A stretch of 64,000 nt of DNA from Porpolomopsis calyptriformis (taxonomy: Eukaryota; Basidiomycota; Agaricomycetes; Agaricales; Hygrophoraceae), in the NCBI GenBank assembly GCA_951640195.1, contig OX621167.1:434001-498000 (forward strand), read 5' to 3'. Position numbers and translations under genes: made by a program. The notes under the pieces are model-generated. The model was not told the DNA's origin and ran no database searches. It saw only the letters and a program-made list of their open reading frames with translations. Within the stretch, counting starts at the first letter, position 1, and every line of letters begins with the position of its first letter. This document shows, piece by piece, positions 22,971 to 35,158 of the stretch.

Positions 22971-24142
22971 CTACGAGCCCTTATGCACTCGTGTATGCTG
23001 CGCGAGGTTGTCACTTCTGCTGAACGCCTTGCCACATCCTGGGTGTGGACAAATATGTGCTGTTCAAGGTCGATCAATAACGGCGGGGTGAGGAGAAAAG
23101 AATAGAAAAAAAACGGACGTTTCTCATACGTGTGTATACTTCTCACGTGTCTCTTCAAGTGTTCACCGCGGATAAAACACTTGCCACAGCCCGGCACGCG
23201 GCATGTATATCCGCGCGAGCGGATGCTACCCGCTACTCTGTTATTGTGGCTGTTGTTTGACTGACGCGAGTTCGATCCCGAGGCCGAGGTCGGTGTGTCT
23301 GGTGGATGGAGGGTGAAACCGTCGGCGGTGTCGGTTGGGATGGCCGAGGGGACTTTTCGGCCACGGCTCTTCTTGGTCAGGTTGGGGACTGGGATGGGAG
23401 GAGGTAGCGGGGTGTTTGGGTTGCGTGGTGTGCGTTTTTTGCTGCTTGCGGTGGTGGTGGTGGTTGCGGTGGCCGAGCGTGGGGAGGAGGATCGAGAGGG
23501 AGATGGCGGGGCGGAAGGAGAGTAATCTGAGAATGATGCGGGATCGGTCATGTCTGTGTCTGTGTCTTTGTCGGATTCGATAGGGTTGTCAGCTGGGAGC
23601 TTGGAAGTCGTTGGCTTCGAACGGGGGCGGATCCGTCTGGTGTGGGAAGTAAGAGCCCTCGAAGGTCTTCGCTTCCTGAGGCTGGAGCGTACGACCGGAT
23701 TTCGTGAACGCGTGGAGGGGGCTGACAGATGAGACTTTCGATTTCGCGGCGAGCGTGGGGCCGGAGGGTCGGGTGGGTGGGTGGGAGCGGAGAGGTCAGA
23801 AGGATGGACATACGTCTGTGGCTCTAGTGGAGCGAGATCTGAGTGGTGCTCGTATTCCGGAGAGGAATACGGAGGGTGGTGGTCCGTCTGGGGGTAGAGG
23901 AGGGGGGGGATATCATCGGGGGTATGCCAGGGGATGGGGGGTAGGTGGGAAGCAGGAGGGATGGAGGACAGGGTTGGGGGCAGCAGATCTGACCAGGAAT
24001 ACTTTTGGTAGACATCATCGAGGGGAGACGGCGCGGGGTTGTGGTGTAAAGGATCTGGAAGAGGAGAAGAATTGTGGGGATCGTTCGGCCATAGAAAATG
24101 GGAAATATCAGAGTGCTCAGAAAGTAGCGAACGGTCGTCCAT
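22971..24142 (-). CDS. C2H2 zinc-finger transcription factor (two C-terminal fingers)
   Basis: Two exons (24142-23119, 23059-22971), 370 residues. The long N-terminus is Pro/Ser/His-rich and disordered, with basic stretches (RSSLRKRRPSR, SKKRTPR). The C-terminus carries two tandem fingers: CRVPGCGKCFIRGEHLKRH...H and CPHPGCGKAFSRSDNLAQH...H. The 59-nt intron cuts exactly the linker, and splicing restores HTYEKPHIC, a canonical TGEKP-type linker; reading through the intron destroys finger 2. Paired fingers ending near the C-terminus with SRSDNLAQH are of the Msn2/4-like stress-factor type; specific orthology is not claimed. Divergent from OPI1 across about 210 bp. Confidence 0.85.
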
Positions 24143-24253
24143 GGTTAAAAGGTTAGAAAAATTAAAATAATAAAAATTAAAAGATTTATATATAAAAAAA
24201 TAATATATTTTATTTTGGCTGACAATTGAATTTGTGTGTCGCGGTTAATAAAT

Positions 24254-24296
24254 ATCTTATCTAATCTTATCTAATCTTATCTATAAAAATCACGTG
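24254..24296. promoter_or_regulatory. Triple GATA repeat and E-box between C2H2 gene and OPI1
   Basis: ATCTTATCTA three times in tandem (24254-24283); on the other strand each unit is a GATA-factor core AGATAAGAT. Followed by CACGTG (24291-24296), the bHLH E-box. Both lie within 100 bp of the OPI1 start and 115-155 bp from the C2H2 start, so they could serve both genes. Confidence 0.55.
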
Positions 24297-24352
24297 AAAA
24301 ATCATTTTTATTTCCCGATTTTCACGTTCGCTTTTCTTTGTTCCTTTCAACG

Positions 24353-26522
24353 ATGCTCTCCCAAAACACACGCTCAACCTCTCCAGACACTTCCGCACTC
24401 GACCATCATGACGAGAGCGTACGTATCGCAGTCCGCGCTCTCGGTGATATGAGAAATAGCGCTCCCTCATGTCCGTATTCTCTCTCTTCTACCTTCACTC
24501 TCTCTCACTCCACACCCAGCATTTCACACTCCACCAACCCTCTCAACCTCCTCATCATCATCCTCGAATTCTCTCCCCGCTTCCTCAACTTCAGACGATA
24601 TCAACTCTCCAGACTTTGTATACCGCGTCTCCCACCTCCCCATCGTCAACTCCGCCCTCCGAGCGTATTCCCAAGGGAAAGCTAGCTCCAGAGTCGTCAA
24701 GGTACCTCCGCACAATTCCCTTCCCCATAATTTACCCTCATTCTCGCTCAGTACGGTGCAGAAATGATGGAGTCCTCCGTCCGCGCCGTCTCCCGCCCCG
24801 TGATCGATCACCTACCCGTAAACGTAAACCAACTCGACGAATTTGCCTGCAGACAATTGGACCGTTTCGGCCGTTACCACCGCCCTTCAGAGGGCGAACA
24901 TACGCTTGACAGTGACTATTCCGATGATCGCGGACGAGCCCTTGTCGCTCGATCTGCACCAACCACCTCCACTCGGGACCTCTCAATGACCCCAGAAGAA
25001 CCCGATCAAAGGCATAGACCACCAACCTGGCCAGAAGGTTCGTTTCCCCCCGTACTCTCATCCTTTCCACCCGTTCACATCCCGCCAGTCTTCCTCCCTC
25101 CACCACCACTATCGCCATCCGGCTCCCGCACACCCACATTACATCCGCCTGATCAACATGATTCACAGCAAACCGAGCAGCAGGTAGCCCAGCGCAGTCG
25201 ATGGCAAGCAGTCCTCCTCGAAGCGGGTGGACTCAGCGCAGCGCTGAGCGAGGAAAGCATGCGAAGATTAAAATACTGTCTGCAATGGCTCCAGTACGCA
25301 ACAGCGCATATAGATGCTCAGATCCTCATCCTCCGAGACTTCACCGCTACTCTCCAACCGCTTCCCTCTACGCTTCCCCCTTCTTCGCCATCACATCCCA
25401 ACTCCAACTCTCATACCCCAACCCACTCTTCCGCCGAGCCTATCTCCCCAGCCCGTATGCGCACTTTGGCAAACGTGCGCCGCGATGTGGTCAACACTAT
25501 CCGGCAAGCTGTAGATGTCATCAGCAAGTACGCGGGCGGCGCACTCCCTGAACCCGCCAGGGCGAGAGTGAGGGGATTCATCTTGAAATTGCCGCAAAAG
25601 TGGGCTAGCGCTGCCGGTGTTGAGATGCCGTCCGGGGGTGGTACTCCAAGTACGGCGACCGCCGGTGCAAGTGGTGGTGGGAGTGGAGGAAGAGGCGCGA
25701 TGAGAGGCGCGAGATATCAGCATCGGAGGGAGAGGAGTACAGGATTGGATGGCTCTCCTGGATCGTCGAAACCTGTGTCACCCATGTCATCACCGAGGAT
25801 GGCCAGATCGCCTTTAGCTGGTAAATAATAATAAACTCATTCTCATTTTTTTTTTTTTATAACCTCATCTCATGCATTTAGTTCACGCCACACCACCGAC
25901 AGCTGGTGCAGCTATGCAAGCTGCACAACGCGTACTGGCGCTTGCCACCGAGAGCTTGGACATGATGCGGGGCGTTACAGGGGTGGTAAAGGACAGCCTG
26001 GACCGTGCGGATGCCTGGGTTGGAAGGTTGCAAACGGTCGGGCTTGCACAGCGAGGAGAGGGCGAAGCGCAAGATGACTCGGGCCAGCCTGGTAGCAGCA
26101 GTAGCGTCAACGGCGGCAGCGGTGCTGGCGTCTTTCGCGACGAGGGAGGGATTAGCGACGCGAACAGGGGCGAAAGTGGTGATGGACCAGGGCGGGTGCG
26201 GTCTGGAGCCGAGGAGGGTATGACTGAGGATCCATCACTGCAACTTCGGAGCAGAGAGGATACCGGGGAGGGCGAAGATGAAGGTGGCTCGAGATCGTAT
26301 GCGACTTCGTCCACGTTCTCGAGTGTGCCTTCTACGCCTGGACCACCTTCGCCAGGCGTCGGCCCTGTCATGGGCCTTGGAGGGCTTCATCTGGAGAGGG
26401 GGGGAGGTGGGGCACCAGATGAAATGATGGATGTGCAGGGGACGGGCGAGGGTGATGAGAAATTCAAAGATAGAAATGTGGAGATGGAGATGGACGTTGA
26501 TGATGATGACGACGACGCCTAG
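24353..26522 (+). CDS. OPI1: OPI1-like transcriptional repressor of phospholipid genes
   Basis: Four exons (24353-24470, 24520-24701, 24752-25820, 25882-26522), 669 residues. Yeast Opi1 senses phosphatidic acid at the ER and represses inositol/choline-responsive genes by blocking the Ino2-Ino4 bHLH pair. The family core is clear: VRIAVRALGDMRN near residue 25, NQLDEFACRQLDR near 125, and the diagnostic LLEAGGLSAALSEESMRRLK followed by YCLQWLQYATAHID near 250-290. A further conserved helix (AMQAAQRVLALATESLDMMRG) is joined across the last intron. N-terminal and C-terminal parts are Ser/Pro-rich and acidic. The E-box upstream would fit bHLH control of its own promoter. Confidence 0.93.
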
Positions 26523-26875
26523 TTTTTTTTCTATTTATTCTGATTCGTTCTCCTGGATTTCTTTTTTTGTCGACTGACCGAGATGGCACTCATTCAGGTG
26601 TCGTTTACTCATTCGATTGCTTTTTCGCTCGTGCTCATTCCTGCTTTTCATGCCCCCCCCATTACCGATTATTATCCTCCTCAGCTTTTCTTCCTCTACT
26701 TTCGACCGCTGCAGATGATACACCCATTCGATAGGATTCCCGATAGGTCATTTCTTTGTGGTAGTAACCATATCGAAAAGAAAGCAAAAAAATCTTCACT
26801 CAGATTGGTATCCATTGCTCCGATACGCTCCTCTATATACACATACAACTATGATCCACCTTGAAAACTCTATGC

Positions 26876-29800
26876 TCACTCCTCAAACCCACCCACAGAG
26901 CGTAGACCATCCACGACCCGCCTATACTCCTTCAACAGCTCGCCCACCTCCGACACCCTTATGTCTCCCTCCGAACATTCGAGGAACCGCTGATTAGGCG
27001 GTGCTATCCTCACCACAGCAGCGCCAGATGGTGATTGAGGGCGCGACGATCCCGGCGTGTAGTTGTCCACCCGCGTAGATGGTAACGGGGGTAGTGGTAG
27101 GAGTGACGAACGTCGAGATGGCGGGGATCCCTAAGGAAAAAGTAGTGTCAAATAATTCAGAACAGCGGGGGAGGCGACAAGGATTTACCTTGAGAGACGC
27201 AAGATCTTGGTGCTGCTGCTCCCTCGATTGCAATCGCGTCAGCCCCGACATATGCGCCAGACGGTCTGACAAGCTCTTCCGGGTCCCCACTCCCTTCCGT
27301 TCACGCCCCTTCCCATTCAACATATTCTCAAAGCTCCTAATACTCCTCGAATCATGCTCTCCTTCCCCTTCTGCACCACCACCGCCGCCGCCGCTGCCAT
27401 CCTCCTCTCCCTTCTCATTCTCCCCTCCCTCCCCACTCTTCTCAGAAGCCGACTCCTCCCCCTCATCATCGTCACGATACCCACCACTACCACCACCACC
27501 ACCACTCTTAACCGAAGGGGGCCGCGACACATCCAACAGTGGCTGCCCACTCTCCTCCACCAAGCTTTGCGCAGACTTGGCTCTCCCACTCGCCCCAGGC
27601 AACGACGCCGCAATAGACGCCGCAAATGAGAACCCAGTCTCCCGTCCGAGCAGCCCAAATCCAGGCCTCACCCCGCTCCACGTCGCATTTTGCGTACCGC
27701 CCGCCTCCACCGTGGATGTACTCGTCGCCGCCGGAGCAGTCGCGTTGTCCTGACTCCCCGGCAGGAGTAACCGTAATACACCAAACGACGAGCCTACGAC
27801 CCCTGATATGACCTTATTCGCCGAGCCGGCAATAGCGTCTACTTGCTGCTCCACGCGTCCGCGCAAGCTTCCTGGGCCATCTGGTGCTGATGAAGCCGAT
27901 TCAGCAGTGATCGGCGTGCGATTTATCGGAATTGGGGTCAACGTTGCGGCGCTGATGTAATTTAATTCCGTCTGGTTAATCATTAGAAGAATGAAAACAT
28001 GCATACCTGAGGACCTTATTCTCGCTGTCAGCCAAACCGAGCGCGGCTAGATCAACATTCTCTAGAAATTCTGCAACAGCCATTAGATTGATGAGACAAT
28101 AACTTTCCTCTCCCCCGACGGACTGATTCCGGAATCGCTGGGTGTATAGGAGGTGGGAAACCAGATGAGGAGGATTGGCTTTGACAACGGAAAAAATCAG
28201 AAGTGGGAGAAGGATGTCGCCGGATACGGGTGTAGATGTTGTGGGGTGAACAAGCGGAGAGGGAGGCTGCTGGGGTGAGGATGCAGGTCCAGTTGTCGCT
28301 TGGACAAGAGGACTGGATGTAGGATTGTTCACTGTCGTGTCTTCCTCGTCTTCTGGGATGACCAATCCAGGAATGGAATCAAGGGACATTACATCTACCA
28401 ATGAATTTGGCACGTGCACGTCATTAGTTGGACTCAGTTGGAAGAGCAGTGGTGCATTCAGTTCCGGGGATGTGAGCGTCGCGTCCAGCTTATTCTTTTT
28501 TCGATCAAGAACTGCCTTTCCTCCTTCCAATTCTGCCTCCGACTTGAGTCGGATGGGTGGCAATCTGGATAAGCCCTCTGTCGACAGGTGTGTAAAAAAA
28601 AGATGTGATGAGCTAGAGAGGGCCACGCTCACCCACAATGATCTTGTGCGCCTCTACTAGAATCGCGGCCTTGCCCGCCGGGCTTGTAGAGGAGGTGTCT
28701 AACTGTGTCAACTCTTCGAATTTGGTCAGCAGAGGGGGCAAGTGTGGTAAGTGGACACCTACTATCGCCACATGCCTTCACGACCAGGTCCAACTCGGGC
28801 CCCGCATCTCCGACATGGACATCTAAATGCTCCAGCCCAAGATCAAGCATATTAAGAGCCGCAACCCTACTTGACAGCGCCTCATCATGAGAGGCATCAT
28901 CCGATGTAGATTGGAGGTATATTCTACCAGACAGTAAGGAATGAAATTAGCGAAAAAAATCCGGGGGTTATACGTACCTGTCATAGAATAGCGAACACAC
29001 AACGCATTCTACCGTTTCCAATACCTCCCGAATTGTCGACTCGCTCTCTAATTTGTGTTGGACCCACTGCTCTGGATCGCCCTCGGACTGTCCTTTACCA
29101 TCCGGATGACGATTCACAAGGGGAGATCCTTCAAGTCGCAAATCCTGCTCCAACAACTCGTAAAAATCCTGGAAGCGTTCAGAGGCTCCGGCGGGCGTCT
29201 CCTGCAAGTTGTTTGTGACATACAGTGATGCCCCTCCACCAGTTGACGAAGCGGTGGATTTCGGAGCTTTTACTAGCGGGTACATGCCGCGCGTGAAGTC
29301 GTGAACACGGACTATAACCCATGATGGAAGGCCGGACAGTAACTCTTCGATCTCGTTTTTGAGAGCTACGTTTATGGCTTTGCCGACATCTTTTCCTATA
29401 ATACGTCTGTCAATGGTGAAAGCAGAAATGTCGACAACGTTCTCATTGTCGGGCTGGGGTGGCATAGGAGACGCAGAGGGGCCGGTCGGTGGTGTTGATT
29501 TTCCGAAGAGGGAGGTGAATGTGTTTGAGAGACGAGAAGATGAGTGTGTCGTAGATGGACGTGAATTTGGGCGAGGTGGTAGCGGAGGCTTGTTGAGACC
29601 AACAGGACGTGGTGGAAGTGGGAGGGCCGGGACATAGGAAGGGACGGAGAAGGAGGGATATGGTGGTGAAAGAGATGGGGAAATCTCCAGCGGTGGGAGG
29701 GCGGCGAGAGCTGAAGAGCGGGAGAAAGTCCCGAGGATATCCTGGAAGGACTTGGACGCCGGAAATAATGACGATCGGAAGGCGAGCTTGTCACTTGAAA

Positions 29801-30487
29801 GAATCAGCTGTAAAGCGTTGGGGATTAGGGCGTGGAACATACTCTGTCAGAATCCCTCTAAATCCGGATAATGTGACAATTGGTGCGTTGTCCCGTGAGG
29901 AAGCGTCGCATAGTACAACATGATCCTTTACGAATCCGGGCGTAATCTTCTCGTGTCCAGACGATTGTTCTAGAGGCAATAACAAAGATGCCTTGGAGTG
30001 TAATTCATTAGCGCGAAAACGAAAAGATAGCTGAAGAAACGTATACCTTTCCTGTTGTGAGTGAAGCCCAGATCTCGGTCCACTCAATACTATGATCGCT
30101 TTCGTACACGACCTTCTCCAGCATTGCCCACCCTACACTGGTTGTATCTAGACCTACATTCTGCGCCACAGCTTTCAAATTCATCAATTGGAGCTTGGTG
30201 GTGGCTGCTCCATGATGCTGCGGGGAGGAAGCCGGGACTGATGAATCTACGGTCACTGTACCGGTGGTGGACGTTACGGGCGACGCTACGCGGTGTTTCG
30301 GTGTGTAAGGAACATATTTGGGTGCGGTGTGAGAATCTTGAGCGGTAGACACCGAAGATGGTGACGCGGCGGTCGATAGTAGAGGGTGAGCGGAAAGGGT
30401 CTCGAACGAAGCCGTCCGCGACATGTTTGCCCCTTGTGCGCGACCGATGGATGTCGAGGGAAACGGGCTTTCGCGCTTCGCGGTCAT
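26876..30487 (-). CDS. VPS9-domain protein, probable Rab5-type GEF
   Basis: Eight exons (30487-30047, 29991-29843, 29793-28978, 28923-28763, 28713-28633, 28577-28007, 27951-27189, 27130-26876), 1078 residues. VPS9 domains load GTP on Rab5/Vps21 GTPases in endosomal traffic. The domain spans about residues 460-735: start YDRIYLQSTSDDASHDEAL, middle SPAGKAAILVEAHKIIVEGL, then DILLPLLIFSVVKANP and GEESYCLINLMAVAEFLEN, the classic C-terminal VPS9 helices. Upstream is a Ser/Pro-rich N-terminus with PxLPPRP-like proline motifs. The tail holds a low-complexity Gly/Glu stretch and an amphipathic end. The start could also be Met22. Shares a 192-bp divergent promoter with the next gene. Confidence 0.88.
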
Positions 30488-30679
30488 TTGTACTTACAAG
30501 TGGTGAGTAAATGGAGAGTTTATACGGCTTCCTGGTCGATACCAGACCATGAATGGTGTCGGTCAAGGGCTGGCCACGGCCAAATTCAGGAAAAATATGT
30601 GCGAGGCTCGGGTTAGGGTTTATGTAAAGCCCAGGAATTCCCGCCACCGTCGTTTGATTGTGAGTGCACCTTTGAGCAA

Positions 30680-31635
30680 ATGTCCAGACAACCGAATCGT
30701 TTATACGAGGGGCGAAAGGGATTCAACGTGGTGTTGGAGCCTCTGACGGCGAGGGCAAAAGAGATCAATGCGTTGAACAAATACCGCGAAGCGCAGCGTG
30801 TCTTGACGCAGAATGGTTCATATTTCCCAACGTACGCTCCGTTGGGCGTGTCAAAATCCAGCTTATTATTGACATCTGTGCTAGCGTACAACAACTACTT
30901 GAAAAGACCCATGGACAAGATCGGCCCGATGAGTTGCAGGCCTTGAAAGAGCGCATCGATGGTCTTCAAAGACGCCACGATGATGATCTCGAGCGGCTGT
31001 ACCAGTCACAAGCACAAGAGTATCTGCAGGAAGCGACGGATAGGTATAGATCCAAAGACGATACGCAATATCTTGAAAAGGGAGAGAACGATATCGTCTT
31101 GAGGGAGGGTTACGCCAAGCTCGATGTGAGACCAGTTGATTTGACTTTTCGCACAATTTGATCCCTTCCTTTAAAGAGCCTATACAAAGAAACACGTAGG
31201 GCGCACGCGTACGCATCTGAATGGGATGATGCAGTGGACCACCTGCGTGTGAACCACTTCAAACAAATGTTTCCGCTTCAGAGGCGGCGCGCAGAACTGG
31301 AGCATCAAGAGGAGGAAGAGCGCCTGCGACGCGACATGCAGTTCCCTCCCTCTCCATACGACTACCGCATGCTTCGAAACCTCGATGTGCAACTTCGAGT
31401 AGCACAGTTCCTGATGGCAGACAGTGGACGACAAGACCTTATGATGTTCAAGTTCGGATGGACATGGCGAAACGTCCAGCCGCTGAGAGACGCGTATCAG
31501 AAGGATGTGAGTTTTCCTTGCGATCTTGATGCGATGCAGCTCAGACAGGGTTCCCAGCCCAAGTTCAAGGAAGAGGTTCAACAGAGGGTGAAGCAGTCGG
31601 AAGCCAGGGACCCAAGAAAGCGTCCGCTTGCGTAG
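30680..31635 (+). CDS. Unknown small coiled-coil protein
   Basis: Three exons (30680-30831, 30885-31125, 31177-31635), 283 residues. A fourth intron of 42 nt (31507-31548, GTGAGT...CAG) is possible and would keep the frame, giving 269 residues. Starts MSRQPNRLYEGRKGFN. Central part is charged and helical (LKERIDGLQRRHDDDLERLY, then DHLRVNHFKQMFPLQRRRAELEHQEEEERLRRD). No domain recognised, no signal peptide. The even spacing of charged heptads suggests a coiled coil from about 65 to 200. Confidence 0.7.
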
Positions 31636-32142
31636 TGCGGGGGCAAGGTCAATTATGGGTGGTTCGCTACGAAACAAATTCGATAGACGGTTTTAAATGT
31701 ATCATAAAGTTAGGGGCAGTCAATCGGGCAGTAATTATGTCAGCGTCGGGGCGGTGTCCTTGGTCTGTTCACTATCACCCACGTCGCCAAGGATGCAAAA
31801 CCGCACTGGGCTGGCATGGACCGTAATCTAGTCAACGATCACAGTCAATCAGTGAAGGTCCTCCACTAAGCGCCCACCGTTGTCGGAAGCACAGCTTCAA
31901 ATTGTCTACTTATGCGCCTAAAAGACGAAAAAGACAAAAAAAAAAAAATATAATCCCATGCCTATCTCGGGCAATCTCGTACCACTTTCTCTTTGAGCGC
32001 CCGCACAAATCGGCCATGCAACAACCAAGTACAAGGCATCATCCTTCTACTAACAGTCGCCCATTGACCGCATCGGTGGGGGGGTTATGCTTATTACATA
32101 TACTTTTCCGTTCAGAATTTTTTATCATTTTAGCAATCACCC
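31636..32142. other. Intergenic
   Basis: No gene. Contains an A-rich run near 31935-31950 and a C-rich patch; otherwise nothing noted. Confidence 0.5.
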
Positions 32143-32602
32143 ATGGCCGGAGATGTCTCAAACTCGGTCAGAAGCCTATTATTAGCCACGAAAGATTTGC
32201 AGGATGTGCTTCAGCAGTGGAGTGTCGGTCAGGTGTCCGAATCTCAGGTCAGCGATGTCTATGTCCGCATTGGCACGGACTTGAACACGACCATACGTGC
32301 GTTCGCACATCATAACATCGATTTGAGGTGTGTCCCCTCTCTCTCAACACTCTACCGCCACTACCGCGATAACAATCGCATCATGTCGCGGCGTGACTAC
32401 TAGCGAAATCCTCTCCTTTCCGAAAGATCTCCGCACTGTACTCGAACGATGTCTCGGAGAAGAGCCTTCACCAGAGGTTCTGGCAACTTATATGCCAGAG
32501 GTGCGACAAGTTCTGTTCAAGTTGCTTCAGGCCTTGCAGTCGAAACGGCAAGCCTGGAGAGCTGTGAGCACCGGCCAGTATGACAAACCTCCTGATTATT
32601 AG
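32143..32602 (+). CDS. Short protein like the N-terminal domain of Bud6/Aip3
   Basis: Two exons (32143-32327, 32404-32602), 127 residues. The sequence VRSLLLATKDLQDVLQQWS, SQVSDVYVRIGTDLNT and PEVRQVLFKLLQALQSKR follows the pattern of the N-terminal helical domain of fungal Bud6, a formin partner in polarised growth. Family members normally continue for many hundred residues; here a stop follows QYDKPPDY and no later exon could be joined. Either the domain exists as a separate small protein in this lineage or the gene is truncated. Identification rests on remembered family pattern and is tentative. Confidence 0.6.
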
Positions 32603-32804
32603 ACAAATTATGGATTTGGGTTGGGAATCGAGGTCGAGTTCTTTCATTTCTTAGGGTTAAAGTAGTAAAAAATAAACCTTGGGTTCTAATATCTGCTTCG
32701 CTGTTCGTCTGATTCACCTTGACCTTACCTGCCACCCCAACGTCAGTGGATGTGAGTTATTTCTTTACAAAGCTCTCTAAAGAAAACATGAGTTACAAGT
32801 CGCG

Positions 32805-33850
32805 TCAACGCAATGGCGTCTCGTGGTTGTTAGTTGACTCCCGGATTTTGCCTTCCTGAGCGAGATGGACTGGTTGCTGTTCGGGTGTGCCCAAAGCCTG
32901 CTTTAGGGCTGCCGTATTCAAGAGCTTTGCGTATCGCGGCTGGACGAATACCCCGCTGTTAAAATGAAAAGATTCAGGTGTTTTTACTTTCTTTTTTTTG
33001 ATAATCGGACATACGTGGCTTCTACGAGGACGGTTCCGTTCAAATCTTCTATTTGGCCGAAAACAGTAGACCTTCGGCCTTTGGATTCTATGAGGCGGGT
33101 CTTTATCACGACGAACTGAAAAGATGGTTAATTTCGACGAGGAAACGGAAGACGGATAATAATAACGTACCTGATCTGCCCGGGTTGGTGCGCGGAAGTC
33201 GATCGCCAAGTTGGCTGTGACGCCCACTTGTTCCGGTAAATTTTTGATAGCCTAAACATAAGAGATCACGTCCTCCGACACCGCACAGAAGTACTTACGA
33301 TCCGTGCCAACGACTCATCGAGGAGAGTGGCGAGTAAGCCACCATGAACGATCCCGTCATGACCACATAAACCACGGCCGACATGGATAAATACCACAGC
33401 TTCGCTCTCGTCCCTGCGAGCGCGGACAAGCGGTGGCAGCGCAAGTTTCCCTGGGCCGTGCAGGGCGCCCGAGGTTAGATTGTTCACACGGCGATCCTCG
33501 GGTATGTTTTTGTAAGGCCGTGTCTCGTACCACTCTTCCGCATCCTGCTGGGCGCGAAGGGAGGTAAGGAGGGGGAGGGATTGGAGGGCGTGCTCAAGGG
33601 ATGTGATGTAGGCTCGTGAGGCGGGTGATGTCGGGTCTGATGGTGGAGGTGGGGCGGGTCGCGGGAACAGAAGGGATATTTGATCTGGAGGGAATACAGC
33701 GCCGATGGAGTAGGTGGTCAGTGAGAGTGCGGCGGCAAGGGAGAAGGTGGTGAGAAATCTTGGGTTTCGAGTCGAGGGAATGTTGTGGATGGGGCGGAAG
33801 GCCAAGTTGTGAGTACGGGTAAGCAGAATATTAACACGTCTAAAAAACAT
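32805..33850 (-). CDS. Hotdog-fold thioesterase, probably mitochondrial
   Basis: Four exons (33850-33299, 33251-33171, 33115-33015, 32955-32805), 294 residues. The hotdog core HDGIVHGGLLATLLDESLAR (around residues 160-180) is the PaaI/THEM4-like thioesterase signature; later pieces NLAIDFRAPTRADQ and FGQIEDLNGTVLVEATGVFV complete the fold. Expected role: hydrolysis of acyl-CoA. The chosen start (MFFRRVNILLTRTHNLAFRP) gives an Arg-rich, acid-free leader followed by a hydrophobic segment, typical of a mitochondrial import signal. The frame is open 30 codons further up through an Arg-Pro repeat, which is less likely to be translated. Divergent from the peroxiredoxin gene. Confidence 0.85.
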
Positions 33851-33939
33851 CGGTCGTGGTCGTGGTCGTGGTCGTGGTATCGTTTCGAGGGGATGGTATC
33901 GGTGCCGATTGCTGACGTGATTCGACATCGCTTCGTTCA

Positions 33940-34819
33940 ATGACCGGTGCTGGGAATATCAGTAACCCGGAGGGTCCGAGGCGCTCATCGAGAATATCGG
34001 ATCGACCTTCAGAGCACAAATTGGCAAAGACCGGGACGAAAAGGAAAGCAGAGGACGAACCGGCGGCGTCAAGCGGAAAAGGTCGATCTAAGAAGGAATG
34101 TTTGCCTCTCTTGGTATGATACCAAACCTCTGAACCCATCTCGGTATCTCTCCAGGTCAACACGGAAATTGCGGGTGATGATATCCCTCAGTTGGCTAAA
34201 ATCGACATCGGAGACTCGCTCCCTTCTCTTACTTTGAAAAACGAGAAAGAGGAGGATGTGAACGTCGCAACTCTTGCCTCAGAGAGGGGTGTCATCTTGT
34301 TTTTAGTCCCCAAAGCCGATACACGTATGTCCCAAATCAACTACAGACGTTCCTTCTGCTTACTTACCTCCCACAAAGCTGGGTGTACCACCCAAGCATG
34401 TGGTTTTCGAGACATCTACCCTGAATTTACTTCGGTGGATTTCGATGTATACTGTCTTAGTGCCGACACACCCACCAGCCAAGGCAAGTGGCAAACCAAG
34501 GTACGTAGGTTGTCCCTCCACGCCTTACCAAACGCCAATGTCTTTTTACTTGCTGTGTCAAAAGAAAAGTCTCCCATACCCTCTGCTTTCTGACCGAAAG
34601 CGCTTGCTGATCACCGCTCTCGGGGCGGGTGCCAGAGGCAAGACGAAAAGAAGTCACTTCATCTTCGAAAAAGGCGGCAAACTCGTCGACAAGAAAATCC
34701 CCGTCAAACCCGTCGATAGGTCCGTGCCCACCACTTTAACCCTTCCCAATAAAGCTCAACAACTCTCTTCTAGCCCCAAACTAGCGCTCGAATTTGTCCA
34801 AAGCTTGAGTCGGGGTTGA
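33940..34819 (+). CDS. DOT5: Dot5-type nuclear thiol peroxidase (PrxQ/BCP peroxiredoxin)
   Basis: Five exons (33940-34113, 34156-34324, 34379-34500, 34565-34719, 34774-34819), 221 residues. Reduces peroxides using a peroxidatic Cys and thioredoxin. The active site TPGCTTQACGFRD, restored by splicing at intron 2, has the peroxidatic Cys and the resolving Cys in the C-X4-C spacing of PrxQ/BCP enzymes. Upstream are the strand segments SLPSLTLKNE and GVILFLVPKADT; downstream SLPYPLLSDRKR and HFIFEKGGKL. The first 60 residues are basic and disordered with KRKAEDEPAASSGKGRSKK, a likely nuclear signal, as in yeast Dot5. Introns are short, one only 42 nt. Confidence 0.9.
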
Positions 34820-35158
34820 TACGGTCGGTTTCCATCTGTACATATAATCGTCTTTGTGGGAGGCACCGGTAATGTCTAATAATGGAATAAGATATGCGAC
34901 TGCACCGCCTCTTGGAAGGTCCCTCAGCCCATTGAACAACTACGATTCCGACAGGTCAACGTAGCTACCCAACTTCAGCTAACCAAGCACAAAATGCACT
35001 GCTGATGAAGTATTCAGGATGTTTTATGATGTACAGATTCAAAGCACCGGTATGGGTACATAAAATTCACAACGAGGGAAGGAGAAAGGTTTCGACTGAA
35101 CGAATATCCATACATCGTACTTTCGTTAAAGCGACCTTCATGACGAAGAATTCTTGGG
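34820..35158. other. Intergenic between DOT5 and STE3 3' ends
   Basis: Convergent 3' regions, no gene seen. Searched for a short CaaX-ended frame; none found. Confidence 0.5.

Noticed and set aside
33851..33940. Upstream start of the thioesterase (Arg-Pro repeat leader)
   Set aside because: It would overlap the divergent peroxiredoxin promoter and spoil the mitochondrial leader that starts at the later Met.
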